Source: Lutibacter sp.
GTDB lineage: Bacteria; Bacteroidota; Bacteroidia; Flavobacteriales; Flavobacteriaceae
Length of the DNA: 64,000 nt
Assembly (NCBI RefSeq): GCF_016342705.1
Contig: NZ_JAEINV010000009.1
Location: forward strand, 62,001-126,000
Direction: 5' to 3'
This document shows positions 18,630 through 27,425 of the stretch, piece by piece. The notes under the pieces were generated by a model. The model searched no databases. It was not told the origin of the DNA and saw nothing but the letters and a program-made list of their open reading frames with translations. Both the position numbers and the translations under genes were made by a program. The stretch's first letter is position 1; each line of letters starts with the position of its first letter.

Positions 18630-20510
18630 ATGAAAACAAATTATATTTTTTATGTACTATTCTATTTTATGCTGAATAGTCAACTAGCAATTTCACAAAA
18701 GCATATGTCTTTTGAAATTAATGATATTACAAAAGACGATGCTTGGGAAGCAACAATTAATACTTTTAAAGAATTAAAACTACCAAGAATTTCAATATAT
18801 AAAAACACTACTTCAACAAAAAGTGATTATTATAATTATAGTAGTTTATTAGTTAAAAATAGGCTTAAATTTAATGTTGAGTTTCTCAATTCTAATTTAA
18901 TTATTTCCTTAATAGATAGACAATATTTAACCAGCAACAAATGGCAAAACAATCCTTTGCCAATGTCTAAAAAAAAGGCAGCTAAAATTTTAGATCCGAT
19001 CAAAGAAAAAATTCTTGAGATCACAAAAAGTAAAATTATAACTCAAAATAATGCAAACACTAGCAATTCCAAAAAATTAGAATCAAAAAAAGTAGGTATT
19101 TATAAAGACTTATTGCTTGTAAATACTAGCAATAAAGAAATGGATTTATTGGCTATTGATAGTAAAGGAACTATTGTTGGATATGATTTAACTGATGAGA
19201 CAAAGAAAGTCAAATCAATAGTTTTCAAAGAAAGTTCTGATTCAGAAAGTATAACTATTCTTTTTAACGACCAGGGTGCTCCAACAGGAATGGTAACCGA
19301 CCATTTGATTGTAAATATTTCTATAATTACTGAAAACAAAGCTAAATTATCAGTCCTTGACTTACAAGGAAACTTCATTGGAGAAAATACCATAGAATTA
19401 CCCAATAGTGAACAAACAATTATTAAAATACAAGAAAAATCAAACACTCATGGACCATCAAATAATGAGTACTTTTTTAATACATCTGAAGATTGTTTTC
19501 CTTGTACACTTGTAAATACATCTACTATTACCAAAGCTCTTGGATGCGGAGCAGCAATTGCTGCAGGAACAGCAGTAGCAGGAAGTTCGGCAGGTTTAGC
19601 TGGTCCTTTAGCTGTAGCCGGGGTAATAGCTGCATGTGAATCGTTATATTTTGATGTGGTTTCTAAATATGTTGGGAATGATCATTTTGCTTTTGATGAA
19701 TTAGTACTAGCTTCTGAAATTTCTGACGGAGTTGCTGCTGCACTACTATTAAATTTTAAAGGTGTTGGAGTAACCGCAAAATTTTTTTCTACTACATCGG
19801 TTTTTAATAGTTTAGTAACAAACAACATTAATAGTTATAAAAACGCGAAAAAACTTATTGAAAAATATGCCCCAAAAAAATTAAATATTCAAGCTAATAA
19901 TCATAGTTCCTATACCTCAGTTATTATTAATGCCAATTCAAATTTAAATGATAAAGCAACTATTATTAAACTAGCTCATGAAGCAATGAATAAAATAGAA
20001 ACTAATGAAACTAAAATTAAAACATTACAAAAAGCCGTAGAGTTAATTCTCACTCAAACTCAAGATGCCAATGATGCCAAGTTTTTAAAAATTGCAAATG
20101 ATATTAAAAAAATTGATGATGACTCAAAAAATATTAGATCTGAATATGGAGAAAAAATTAACAAAATTGCAGAGAAAGGAACTATTGAATTTAGTTATAA
20201 AAAAACTGACCAGTCACAATGTTACAACATTAAAGGTTCAGTAAAGACAAAAGGTGCTCATTGGAGCCGGCCATTTCTAACAATTTTATTAGAATATAAT
20301 ATTCTACCTATTTCTTGTGCAGAAAAACTAGAATACGGAGCTGTTTTTAAAGGTAAAGGTGTTTCAACAATTACTTACAAATTTATAGGTGAAGATAATA
20401 AAGAAATTATGAAAGTTGGTAGTACAATTACGGAATTTAGAACAATTACAATGGATATTAATGGTTTTGAACAGACTGAACTTATTGAGATTTTTAAATC
20501 AAATCATTAA
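18630..20510 (+). CDS. large exported protein with a Gly/Ala-rich hydrophobic segment, function unknown
   Basis: 626 residues from the ATG at 18630; a longer frame from TTG at 18597 would start inside the terminator. Parts: signal peptide (about 1-22), the duplicated domain (about 23-130), a beta-rich domain (LLAIDSKGTIVGYDL, ITILFNDQGAPTGMV), a cysteine pair (DCFPC), a strongly hydrophobic Gly/Ala stretch (ALGCGAAIAAGTAVAGSSAG and following LAGPLAVAGVIAA), a long Lys/Asp/Glu helical region likely to be coiled coil, and a C-terminal beta domain (CYNIKGSVKTKGAHWSRP). The Gly/Ala stretch resembles glycine-zipper or bacteriocin-like helices, but no family is recognised. Confidence 0.8.
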   Translation: MKTNYIFYVLFYFMLNSQLAISQKHMSFEINDITKDDAWEATINTFKELKLPRISIYKNTTSTKSDYYNYSSLLVKNRLKFNVEFLNSNLIISLIDRQYLTSNKWQNNPLPMSKKKAAKILDPIKEKILEITKSKIITQNNANTSNSKKLESKKVGIYKDLLLVNTSNKEMDLLAIDSKGTIVGYDLTDETKKVKSIVFKESSDSESITILFNDQGAPTGMVTDHLIVNISIITENKAKLSVLDLQGNFIGENTIELPNSEQTIIKIQEKSNTHGPSNNEYFFNTSEDCFPCTLVNTSTITKALGCGAAIAAGTAVAGSSAGLAGPLAVAGVIAACESLYFDVVSKYVGNDHFAFDELVLASEISDGVAAALLLNFKGVGVTAKFFSTTSVFNSLVTNNINSYKNAKKLIEKYAPKKLNIQANNHSSYTSVIINANSNLNDKATIIKLAHEAMNKIETNETKIKTLQKAVELILTQTQDANDAKFLKIANDIKKIDDDSKNIRSEYGEKINKIAEKGTIEFSYKKTDQSQCYNIKGSVKTKGAHWSRPFLTILLEYNILPISCAEKLEYGAVFKGKGVSTITYKFIGEDNKEIMKVGSTITEFRTITMDINGFEQTELIEIFKSNH

Positions 20511-20563
20511 AAAACAAATAAACATATAAATTAATTGCTACTTATTAATAGAACAAAATTACT

Positions 20564-20593
20564 AAAAAAAGCTGCTAGTTAGCAGCTTTTTTT
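20564..20593. terminator. bidirectional terminator, overlapping the ettA stop codon
   Basis: Perfect 14-bp inverted repeat AAAAAAAGCTGCTA-GT-TAGCAGCTTTTTTT. It has T-runs on both strands, so it can end the plus-strand exported-protein gene and the minus-strand ettA. The last two bases overlap the ettA stop codon (20592-20594). Confidence 0.88.
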
Positions 20594-22283
20594 ATCTTAC
20601 CAACTTTTTATACTTAATACGTTTTGGCATTAAATCGCCGCCTAAACGTTTTTTCTTATTTTCTTCATAATCTGTAAATGAACCTTCAAAGAAATACACT
20701 TGAGAATCTCCTTCAAAAGCTAAAATATGCGTACAAATTCTATCTAAAAACCAACGGTCGTGACTAATAACAACAGCACAACCTGCAAAGTTTTCTAAAC
20801 CTTCTTCTAACGCACGTAATGTATTTACATCTAAATCGTTTGTTGGTTCATCTAATAATAAAACGTTTCCTTCTTCACGCAATGTCATAGCTAAATGCAA
20901 ACGGTTACGCTCACCACCAGACAATGTATTTACCTTTTTATTTTGATCACTTCCAGCAAAATTAAAACGACTTAAATACGCTCTAGAATTTACTTGCTTT
21001 CCTCCCATTAAAATCAATTCCTGTTCATCAGCAAAATTTTGCCAAATTGTTTTTTCAGGATCAATATTAGAATGACTTTGATCTACGTAAGCAATTTTAG
21101 CTGTTTCACCTACTTTAAATTCGCCTTTATCTGGTTGCAATTCATTCATTATCATTTTAAAAATAGTGGTTTTTCCTGCTCCGTTTGGACCAATAACACC
21201 AACTATTCCTGCTTGAGGTAAAGTAAAATTCAAATCTTCATACAATAATTTATCACCAAAGGCTTTAGAAACCCCAACCGCAACAATTACATTAGTTCCT
21301 AATCGTGGTCCGTTTGGAATATAAATTTCCAATTTCTCATCTAATTGATTTTGATCTTGGCTCATTAATTTATCATAATTAGCTAAACGAGCTTTAGATT
21401 TTGAATGACGTCCTTTTGGTGCCATCCTTACCCATTCTAACTCTCGTTCTAACGTTTTTTGACGTTTTGAAGCTACTTTAGACTCCAATGCTAAACGTTT
21501 AGATTTTTGATCTAACCAAGATGAATAATTTCCTTTCCAAGGAATTCCTTCACCTCTATCCAATTCTAAAATCCAGCCTGCAACATTATCTAAGAAATAT
21601 CTATCATGCGTAACCGCAATTACTGTTCCTTTATATTGTAATAAATGATGCTCTAACCAGTGTACAGATTCAGCATCTAAATGGTTAGTTGGCTCATCTA
21701 ATAATAATACATCTGGTTCTTGTAATAACAATCTACATAATGCAACTCTTCTTCGTTCACCACCTGATAAGTTTTTAATTGGTGTATCACCATCTGGAGT
21801 TCGCAATGCATCCATTGCAATTTCTAATTTTGTATCTAATTCCCACGCATTAGAAGCGTCAATTTTATCTTGTAAAATGGCTTGTTGTGCCATTAATTTA
21901 TCCATTTTATCGGCATTAGAATATACTTCTTCTAAACCAAACATGTCGTTTATTTTGTTGTATTCATCTAAAATGGCTACTGTTTCAGCAACACCTTCCT
22001 TTACAACACCCATCACTGTTTTAGAATCATCCAACTCAGGCTCCTGAGATAAATATCCAACGGTATAACCTGGAGAAAAAACAACATCACCTTGATAGTT
22101 TTTTTCTATTCCAGCAATAATTTTCAACAATGTTGATTTACCTGAACCGTTTAAACCTAAAATTCCAATTTTTGCTCCGTAAAAAAAGCTTAAATAAATA
22201 TCTTTTAATACTGGTTTATTTGCCCCTTGATAGGTTTTTGTTAAACCAGACATTGAAAAAATTACTTTCTTATCATCTGACAT
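20592..22283 (-). CDS. ettA: energy-dependent translational throttle protein EttA (ABC-F ATPase)
   Basis: ABC-F protein binding the ribosomal E site and gating elongation by ADP/ATP ratio. It is 563 residues with two ABC domains and no membrane part: Walker A GLNGSGKST (43-51) and GPNGAGKTT, signatures LSGGERRRVALCRLLL and LSGGERNRLHLAM, and Walker B LLLDEPTNHLD and LLLDEPTNDLD. The linker holding the P-site tRNA interaction motif has the EttA-like WVRMAPKGRHSKSKARLANY. The N-terminus (VIFSMSGLTKTY) also matches EttA and not Uup or YheS. Confidence 0.95.
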   Translation of the reverse strand: MSDDKKVIFSMSGLTKTYQGANKPVLKDIYLSFFYGAKIGILGLNGSGKSTLLKIIAGIEKNYQGDVVFSPGYTVGYLSQEPELDDSKTVMGVVKEGVAETVAILDEYNKINDMFGLEEVYSNADKMDKLMAQQAILQDKIDASNAWELDTKLEIAMDALRTPDGDTPIKNLSGGERRRVALCRLLLQEPDVLLLDEPTNHLDAESVHWLEHHLLQYKGTVIAVTHDRYFLDNVAGWILELDRGEGIPWKGNYSSWLDQKSKRLALESKVASKRQKTLERELEWVRMAPKGRHSKSKARLANYDKLMSQDQNQLDEKLEIYIPNGPRLGTNVIVAVGVSKAFGDKLLYEDLNFTLPQAGIVGVIGPNGAGKTTIFKMIMNELQPDKGEFKVGETAKIAYVDQSHSNIDPEKTIWQNFADEQELILMGGKQVNSRAYLSRFNFAGSDQNKKVNTLSGGERNRLHLAMTLREEGNVLLLDEPTNDLDVNTLRALEEGLENFAGCAVVISHDRWFLDRICTHILAFEGDSQVYFFEGSFTDYEENKKKRLGGDLMPKRIKYKKLVR

Positions 22284-22351
22284 ATGACTACTCCTCTATT
22301 TTAATTATTGATTATTATTTAAAAATCCACAATAGTATTCTATTGTTGAAA

Positions 22352-22528
22352 TTATACTCTTCCTTTTAAAGCATTAAATACCCAAGCTATAGCAAAAAAG
22401 CCAATTCCAACAGCTGCAAATCCCCAACCCGCAATATCGTTATACCTAAATGCTCCTAAAGCAATTAAAATAAGACCAACTATTATCATAATGGCAGTTG
22501 CCCACGCTAAAACTGTATTTTTATTCAT
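22352..22528 (-). CDS. CAL67264-family small membrane protein
   Basis: A 58-residue ORF read directly from the sequence: ATG at 22528, TAA at 22352-22354. It has two TM helices (ATAIMIIVGLILIALGAF and GWGFAAVGIGFFAIAWVFN) joined by RYNDIA, ending ALKGRV. This matches the flavobacterial CAL67264 membrane protein family that I recall next to ettA. It lies 68 bases upstream of ettA on the same strand, so cotranscription is plausible. Function unknown. Confidence 0.82.
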   Translation of the reverse strand: MNKNTVLAWATAIMIIVGLILIALGAFRYNDIAGWGFAAVGIGFFAIAWVFNALKGRV

Positions 22529-22855
22529 TTCAAAAATTATTTATTTTGTTAATATTCTTTTTAAGAAAATTGCAGTTGGTAAATATCGTAATTAATTCAT
22601 TAATATAAAAAAAAAACGCTTCCCTTATGGAAAGCGCTTCAATAAATCAATTTTGTTTAATAAAATTTTGCTAAAACTATAAATTCAAGTGCATAATCTA
22701 AATATAGGTTTTATAATTCCATACAAATTAAATCAGCATACAGAGCATAAAATAATCCTCCTTAGACTCCTTGAATTATTTCAATTATTTATATAAAAAT
22801 TGCATAAAATGATATTTTTTGCAAAAACCTCACAACAAATTATGAAAGACTATTC
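22529..22855. other. intergenic region of 327 bases: one terminator, otherwise no gene seen
   Basis: Holds the promoter region of the small membrane protein on the right side of its ATG and, at 22607-22636, the terminator of the pirin operon. The rest, about 220 bases of A+T-rich DNA, shows no ORF with coding character, no tRNA and no repeat. Confidence 0.6.
22607..22636 (-). terminator. intrinsic terminator for the pirin/MarR/reductase operon
   Basis: On the minus strand, CGCTTTCC-ATAA-GGGAAGCG (8 bp, one G-T pair) is followed by ten T. It lies about 220 bases downstream of the pirin stop codon, giving that operon a long 3' UTR. Confidence 0.75.
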
Positions 22856-23578
22856 TTAAAACATCATAGGCACTTCAATAAAAAGTAACTCTGACTTTTT
22901 GTTCGCTTTTAATTTTATAGTGGTTGTTTTATAAATACCAATTGCATCACGGTTTTTTAAAATTTCATTTTCTAGTTCTAATTCACCATCAATTACCATA
23001 ATATAAACACCATGATTTTCTGTTTTTATTTGATATGTGAAATTAGAATCTTCACTTAAATCAATTCTTGAAATTTTAGCATCTTGATAAATTTTTAATG
23101 AATCTTCTTCATTATTATCCATTGAAGAAACTATTACCTGCAATGTATTTTGACGTTCTTTAGCCTCAAACTTTTTTTGGTCGTATCTTGGAACAACATT
23201 TTCTTTATTAGGGACAATCCAAATTTGAAATAAATTAATAGCTTCATTCAGTAAATTATTCATTTCAGAATGTTGAACTCCACTTCCTGCAGACATTACC
23301 TGAACTTCACCTGTTTCAATTGGAATCCATTTATTAGACATAGAATCTCTATGCTTTAAACTTCCTTTTAAAGGAATTGTGATAATTTCCATATTATTAT
23401 GTGGGTGCGTTCCAAAACCCATTCCACCACTTATAATATCATCATTTAACACGCGTAAAGCACCAAAATTTACTTTTTCTGGGTTATAGTAATTAGAAAA
23501 ACTAAAAGAATAATTTGCTTTTAACCAACCATAGTCAGCAGTTCCTCTATCATTTGCTTTAAATATTATTTTTTTCAT
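22856..23578 (-). CDS. pirin family protein
   Basis: Bicupin of 240 residues. The metal-binding N-terminal cupin has GGMGFGTHPHNNMEIITIPL and GEVQVMSAGSGVQHSE, supplying the two pairs of His plus Glu that hold iron in pirins. Bacterial pirins include quercetinase-like and redox-regulatory members; which applies is unknown. It is the last gene of a reductase-MarR-pirin operon, 1 base or less from the MarR stop, suggesting a role in the electrophile/quinone response (inferred from context). Confidence 0.9.
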   Translation of the reverse strand: MKKIIFKANDRGTADYGWLKANYSFSFSNYYNPEKVNFGALRVLNDDIISGGMGFGTHPHNNMEIITIPLKGSLKHRDSMSNKWIPIETGEVQVMSAGSGVQHSEMNNLLNEAINLFQIWIVPNKENVVPRYDQKKFEAKERQNTLQVIVSSMDNNEEDSLKIYQDAKISRIDLSEDSNFTYQIKTENHGVYIMVIDGELELENEILKNRDAIGIYKTTTIKLKANKKSELLFIEVPMMF

Positions 23579-24016
23579 TTATCTAATTTTATCTAATAAG
23601 TTATTCAATATTTTAGCTTCATCTATGGAAATATTATTCATTCCATAATTTGCATTTTCTAAAGACGCTTTTTCTAATAATTCTAAACCTTTAACCGTAA
23701 TTTTAATATATACAACTCTTCTATCTGTTTCACATCGTGTTCTTTCAATTAAATCTTTATCACACAATTTATCCATTAAGCGCGTAATATTAGGAGATTT
23801 CTCTATCATTCGATCTTTCACAGCATTTACTGTTATAGCTTCTTTAGCCCCTCGTAAAATTCTTAAAATGTTATATTGTTGAACAGATATTTTAAATGGT
23901 TTTAAAATATCATTTCCAATAGTATCTAACCAATTTGCAGTATATTTTATATTAATTAAAGCCTTAATCTTTTCATTTGGAAACGTTGAACTGATGTCTT
24001 TAGAAATATCACCCAT
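23579..24016 (-). CDS. MarR family transcriptional regulator
   Basis: 145-residue winged-helix regulator. Helix-turn-helix ITVNAVKDRMIEKSPNITRLMDKL is followed by the wing RTRCETDRRVVYIKITVKG, the DxRxxxI-type pattern of MarR proteins. C84-equivalent Cys-type sensors are possible because RTRCETD carries a cysteine in the wing, but redox sensing is unproven. It starts 2 bases after the reductase stop and is followed immediately by pirin. A palindrome at the operon promoter is the likely operator. Confidence 0.92.
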   Translation of the reverse strand: MGDISKDISSTFPNEKIKALINIKYTANWLDTIGNDILKPFKISVQQYNILRILRGAKEAITVNAVKDRMIEKSPNITRLMDKLCDKDLIERTRCETDRRVVYIKITVKGLELLEKASLENANYGMNNISIDEAKILNNLLDKIR

Positions 24017-24018
24017 AA

Positions 24019-24549
24019 CTATAATACTCTTTCAAAATCTTCAACCAAACCAACTAGTGATGTTTTTAATTCTAAGTTCACAATTTCACTATTTATAAAA
24101 TTCTCATTAAATAAGGGAAATGATAAATGACCTACAATTTCAGCTCCATGGTACGGAAATCTTCCTAAAGCTATTTCTAAAACTGTCATTCCTCCTCGTG
24201 CTCCAGGAGAAGTTGCTAATAACAACATTGGTTTATTTCTCCAAACTTTCCCTTCTATTCTTGATAGCCAATCGAACATGTTTTTAAATGCTACAGAATA
24301 TGCACCATTATGTTCTGCTAATGAAACAATAAACCCATCTGCTTTATCCAATAATTCATTTAATTCATTTGCTTTTTCAGGAAAACCATTTTCAGACTCA
24401 ACATCAACTGAAAACAATGGCAAATTATAATTACTTAAATCAATATTTATCAATTCCACATTATTAATTAAATCTCCTGTATATTCCGCCAACTGCTTAC
24501 TAATTGACTGCTTACTATTACTACCTCCTATTGTTATAATTTTTTTCAT
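24019..24549 (-). CDS. NADPH-dependent FMN reductase family oxidoreductase
   Basis: 176-residue flavodoxin-fold reductase: TIGGSNSKQSISKQLAEY binds FMN phosphate, and SLAEHNGAYSVAFKNMFDWL and LLLATSPGARGG are the family signatures (YieF/ChrR-like quinone or chromate reductases). I start at ATG 24549; the longer frame begins with TTG at 24570, inside the -7 promoter element, and so cannot be the start. First gene of the MarR-controlled operon. Confidence 0.9.
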   Translation of the reverse strand: MKKIITIGGSNSKQSISKQLAEYTGDLINNVELINIDLSNYNLPLFSVDVESENGFPEKANELNELLDKADGFIVSLAEHNGAYSVAFKNMFDWLSRIEGKVWRNKPMLLLATSPGARGGMTVLEIALGRFPYHGAEIVGHLSFPLFNENFINSEIVNLELKTSLVGLVEDFERVL

Positions 24550-24567
24550 ATTAAATATTTGTTTGAG

Positions 24568-24603
24568 CAAATATAATATAAATAATTTTATATACCTAGG
24601 TAT
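24568..24603 (-). promoter_or_regulatory. promoter with MarR-type operator palindrome
   Basis: On the minus strand the -7 element TATATTTG (24568-24575) matches TAnnTTTG exactly. About 20 bases upstream, where the -33 element should be, lies the perfect 12-bp palindrome ATACCTAGGTAT (24592-24603). A repressor there would block sigma contact. Assignment to the MarR protein of the same operon is inference. Confidence 0.65.
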
Positions 24604-24678
24604 TTATTACCTTGTAATATTTTTAAGTATTATTTAACATTCATTTTGTACTTTAGCAACTCTAAATGATTTTAAAAA

Positions 24679-26307
24679 ATGGATATCAACTTCAATAAAA
24701 ACGAAGATTTTAATCAACTTCAACTTTCCGAATTAAAAAAGAAACTATTAAAAGTTTATAAAGGTGGTGGAGACTCTAGCATAGAAAAACATAAAGCAAA
24801 AGGTAAATTAACTGCAAGGGAAAGAGTTGATTATCTTTTTGATAAAAATAGTAATTCTATTGAAATTGGTGCTTTTGCCGGAGATGAAATGTATAAGGAA
24901 CATGGTGGCTGCCCATCTGGTGGAGTGATAGTTAAAATTGGCTATATAAAAGGAAAACAATGTATTGTAGTAGCAAATGATGCAACTGTAAAAGCAGGAG
25001 CTTGGTTCCCTATTACAGGAAAAAAGAATTTACGTGCTCAAGAAATTTCCATTGAAAATAAATTACCAATAATTTATTTGGTAGATAGCGCAGGTGTATA
25101 CTTACCAATGCAAGATGAAATTTTTCCTGACAAAGAACATTTTGGAAGAATCTTTAGAAACAATGCTATTATGAGCAGTTTGGGAATTACTCAAATTTCA
25201 GCAGTTATGGGAAGCTGTGTTGCTGGCGGAGCCTATTTACCAATTATGAGTGATGAAGCAATGATAGTTGACAAAACTGGAAGTATTTTTTTAGCAGGAA
25301 GTTACTTGGTAAAAGCTGCAATTGGTGAAAGTATTGATAATGAAACATTAGGTGGTGCCAAAACCCATTGTGAAATTAGTGGAGTTACAGATTATAAAGC
25401 GAAAGATGATTACGATGCTTTGGATAAAATAAAGTTTATTATTGATAAAATTGGTGATTTCGACAAAGCAGGTTTTAGTAGATCTGAATCAAAACTTCCT
25501 TTAGAAGATCCAAAAGACATATTTGGAATTCTCCCTAAATTAAGAACAGATCAATATGAAATACGAGGAATCATTGAACGTATTGTTGATAATTCTGAAT
25601 TTGAAGAATATAAAAAAGATTATGGTAAAACCATTGTATGTGCTTATGCTCGTATAGATGGTTGGGCAGTTGGCATCATTGCAAACCAGAGAAAAGTGGT
25701 GAAAAATGCCAACAAAGAAATGCAATTTGGAGGTGTTATTTATTCTGATTCTGCAGATAAAGCAACACGATTTATTGCTAATTGCAATCAGAAAAAAATT
25801 CCTTTAGTGTTTTTACAAGATGTAACTGGTTTTATGGTTGGAAGTAAAAGTGAACATGGAGGAATTATAAAAGATGGCGCAAAAATGGTGAATGCAGTAA
25901 GTAATTCTGTAGTACCAAAATTTACAATAATTATTGGAAATTCTTACGGAGCAGGAAATTATGCCATGTGTGGAAAAGCCTACGACCCCAGACTAATTGT
26001 TGCTTGGCCATCTGCAAGATTAGCTGTGATGGGTGGTGAACAAGCTGCCAAAGTTTTATTACAAATTGAAACAGCTTCTTTAAAAAAGAAAGGAGAAAAA
26101 ATTTCAAATAAAAAAGAACAAGAAATTTTACAATCTATTCAACAAAGATATGATACCCAAACGTCACCATATTATGCCGCTGCAAGGTTATGGACCGATG
26201 CAGTTATAAACCCATTAGACACTAGAAAATGGGTTAGTATGGGTATTGAAGCCGCAAATCACGCACCTATAAAAAAACAGTTTAATTTAGGAATAATTCA
26301 AGTATAA
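24679..26307 (+). CDS. acyl-CoA carboxylase beta subunit, methylcrotonyl-CoA carboxylase type
   Basis: Biotin-dependent carboxyltransferase subunit of 542 residues, with the two crotonase-fold halves. The region VDSAGVYLPMQDEIFPDKEH and FGRIFRNNAIMSSLGI, then VMGSCVAGGAYLPIMSDEA, matches the methylcrotonyl-CoA carboxylase beta branch (leucine breakdown) better than propionyl-CoA carboxylase. The second half has FLQDVTGFMVGSKSEHGG and IGNSYGAGNYAMCGKAYDPR. The biotin-carrying alpha subunit is not adjacent and must be encoded elsewhere. Confidence 0.9.
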   Translation: MDINFNKNEDFNQLQLSELKKKLLKVYKGGGDSSIEKHKAKGKLTARERVDYLFDKNSNSIEIGAFAGDEMYKEHGGCPSGGVIVKIGYIKGKQCIVVANDATVKAGAWFPITGKKNLRAQEISIENKLPIIYLVDSAGVYLPMQDEIFPDKEHFGRIFRNNAIMSSLGITQISAVMGSCVAGGAYLPIMSDEAMIVDKTGSIFLAGSYLVKAAIGESIDNETLGGAKTHCEISGVTDYKAKDDYDALDKIKFIIDKIGDFDKAGFSRSESKLPLEDPKDIFGILPKLRTDQYEIRGIIERIVDNSEFEEYKKDYGKTIVCAYARIDGWAVGIIANQRKVVKNANKEMQFGGVIYSDSADKATRFIANCNQKKIPLVFLQDVTGFMVGSKSEHGGIIKDGAKMVNAVSNSVVPKFTIIIGNSYGAGNYAMCGKAYDPRLIVAWPSARLAVMGGEQAAKVLLQIETASLKKKGEKISNKKEQEILQSIQQRYDTQTSPYYAAARLWTDAVINPLDTRKWVSMGIEAANHAPIKKQFNLGIIQV

Positions 26308-26312
26308 AAGTG

Positions 26313-26343
26313 TTGTAAATACAATTGGTAATAATTACATTTG
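26313..26343 (+). promoter_or_regulatory. Bacteroidota-type promoter of yebC
   Basis: TTG at 26313-26315, 20 bases, then TACATTTG at 26336-26343: a full match to the -33 TTG / -7 TAnnTTTG pattern with ideal spacing. The yebC ATG follows at 26372, leaving a 5' UTR near 22 bases. Confidence 0.65.
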
Positions 26344-26371
26344 CATCACTTAAAATAAAATACGTAGTATT

Positions 26372-27088
26372 ATGGGAAGAGCCTTTGAACTTAGAAAAGG
26401 AAGAAAAATGAAACGTTGGTCAGCTATGGCAAAAATTTTCACCAGAATTGGGAAAGATATTGTAATGGCTATTAACGATGGAGGAGGAAATCCTGATACA
26501 AATTCTCGTTTAAGAGCTGTAATGCAAAATGCAAAGGCAGCTAACATGCCCAAAGAAAATGTTGAGCGCGCCATAAAAAAAGCGGCAGACAAGGACACCA
26601 GCAATTATAAAGAAGTTTTATTTGAAGGGTATGCTACTCACGGTATTGCGGTTATAGTAGAAACCGCTACGGATAATAACAATAGAACTGTTGCTAATGT
26701 TAGAGCCGCATTTAATAAATGTGACGGAAACTTAGGTACTTCTGGTTCTGTAGTTTTTATGTTTGATCATACGTGTACATTTACATTAAAGAAAGAAAAT
26801 ATTACAACTGACTTGGAAGATTTAGAGTTAGAATTAATTGACTTTGACGTTGAGGAAGTTTTTGAAGATGAAGATGGAATTATTATTTATGCGCCTTTTG
26901 AACAATTTGGTGCGCTACAAAATTATTTTGAAAAAAATAATCTAGAAATTATTTCTTCTGGTTTTGAACGTATTCCAAAAACAACCACTAAACTTTCTGA
27001 AGAACAACAAGCCGATGTTGAAAAGTTATTAGAACGTTTAGAAGAAGATGACGATGTACAAAATGTATATCATTCAATGGAAATGTAA
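26372..27088 (+). CDS. YebC/PmpR family protein (ribosome-associated / transcriptional regulator)
   Basis: 238 residues with all YebC hallmarks: the basic start MGRAFELRKGRK, NPDTNSRLRAVMQNAKAANM, NVERAIKKA, and VIVETATDNNNRTVANVR. The family has been described as DNA-binding regulators and, more recently, as factors easing translation of proline stretches; the sequence does not discriminate. It has its own promoter and is followed 4 bases later by a zinc-ribbon protein gene. Confidence 0.94.
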   Translation: MGRAFELRKGRKMKRWSAMAKIFTRIGKDIVMAINDGGGNPDTNSRLRAVMQNAKAANMPKENVERAIKKAADKDTSNYKEVLFEGYATHGIAVIVETATDNNNRTVANVRAAFNKCDGNLGTSGSVVFMFDHTCTFTLKKENITTDLEDLELELIDFDVEEVFEDEDGIIIYAPFEQFGALQNYFEKNNLEIISSGFERIPKTTTKLSEEQQADVEKLLERLEEDDDVQNVYHSMEM

Positions 27089-27092
27089 AACT

Positions 27093-27425
27093 ATGGTTTT
27101 TGCTGGCAAAAAATCTTCCGAATTAAAATTTGAAACACCTAAGGAAGTTTTATGCCCAAATTGTAATAAAAAAAATACTACCAAAGTATCCGTTATTGGT
27201 ACTTACAAACATTTATTTCATATTCCATTTTTATCAGGTGGAAAATTTGGAAAATCTGTTTGTGAAAATTGCAACCATGAGTATGAATTAAACACCATGC
27301 CAAATTCAATAAAACTGGCGTATTACGAATTAAAAGAAACCGTAAAAACACCTATTTGGTTTTACGCTGGTTTAATTGGTATTAAAACATTGGTGTTAAT
27401 TAAAATATTTAGTAGATATTTTTAA
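27093..27425 (+). CDS. zinc-ribbon protein with C-terminal membrane helix
   Basis: 110 residues from the ATG at 27093, which lies 4 bases after the yebC stop; the longer frame from 27048 overlaps yebC and adds nothing family-like. Two CxxC knuckles (CPNCNKK and CENCNHEY) about 35 residues apart form a zinc ribbon, and residues about 88-106 (IWFYAGLIGIKTLVLIKIF) form one TM helix. Function unknown. The 3' end overlaps the convergent menE by 17 bases. Confidence 0.72.
   Translation: MVFAGKKSSELKFETPKEVLCPNCNKKNTTKVSVIGTYKHLFHIPFLSGGKFGKSVCENCNHEYELNTMPNSIKLAYYELKETVKTPIWFYAGLIGIKTLVLIKIFSRYF

Noticed and set aside
19100-19447. 115-codon minus-strand frame inside the large exported protein gene
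   Set aside because: Opposite-strand shadow; the plus-strand frame has a signal peptide and a paralogue, whereas this one has neither.
22130-22369. 79-codon plus-strand frame crossing the start of ettA
   Set aside because: It is the antisense shadow of ettA and its promoter region; Leu/Tyr/Ile-rich, with no family resemblance and no start signal.
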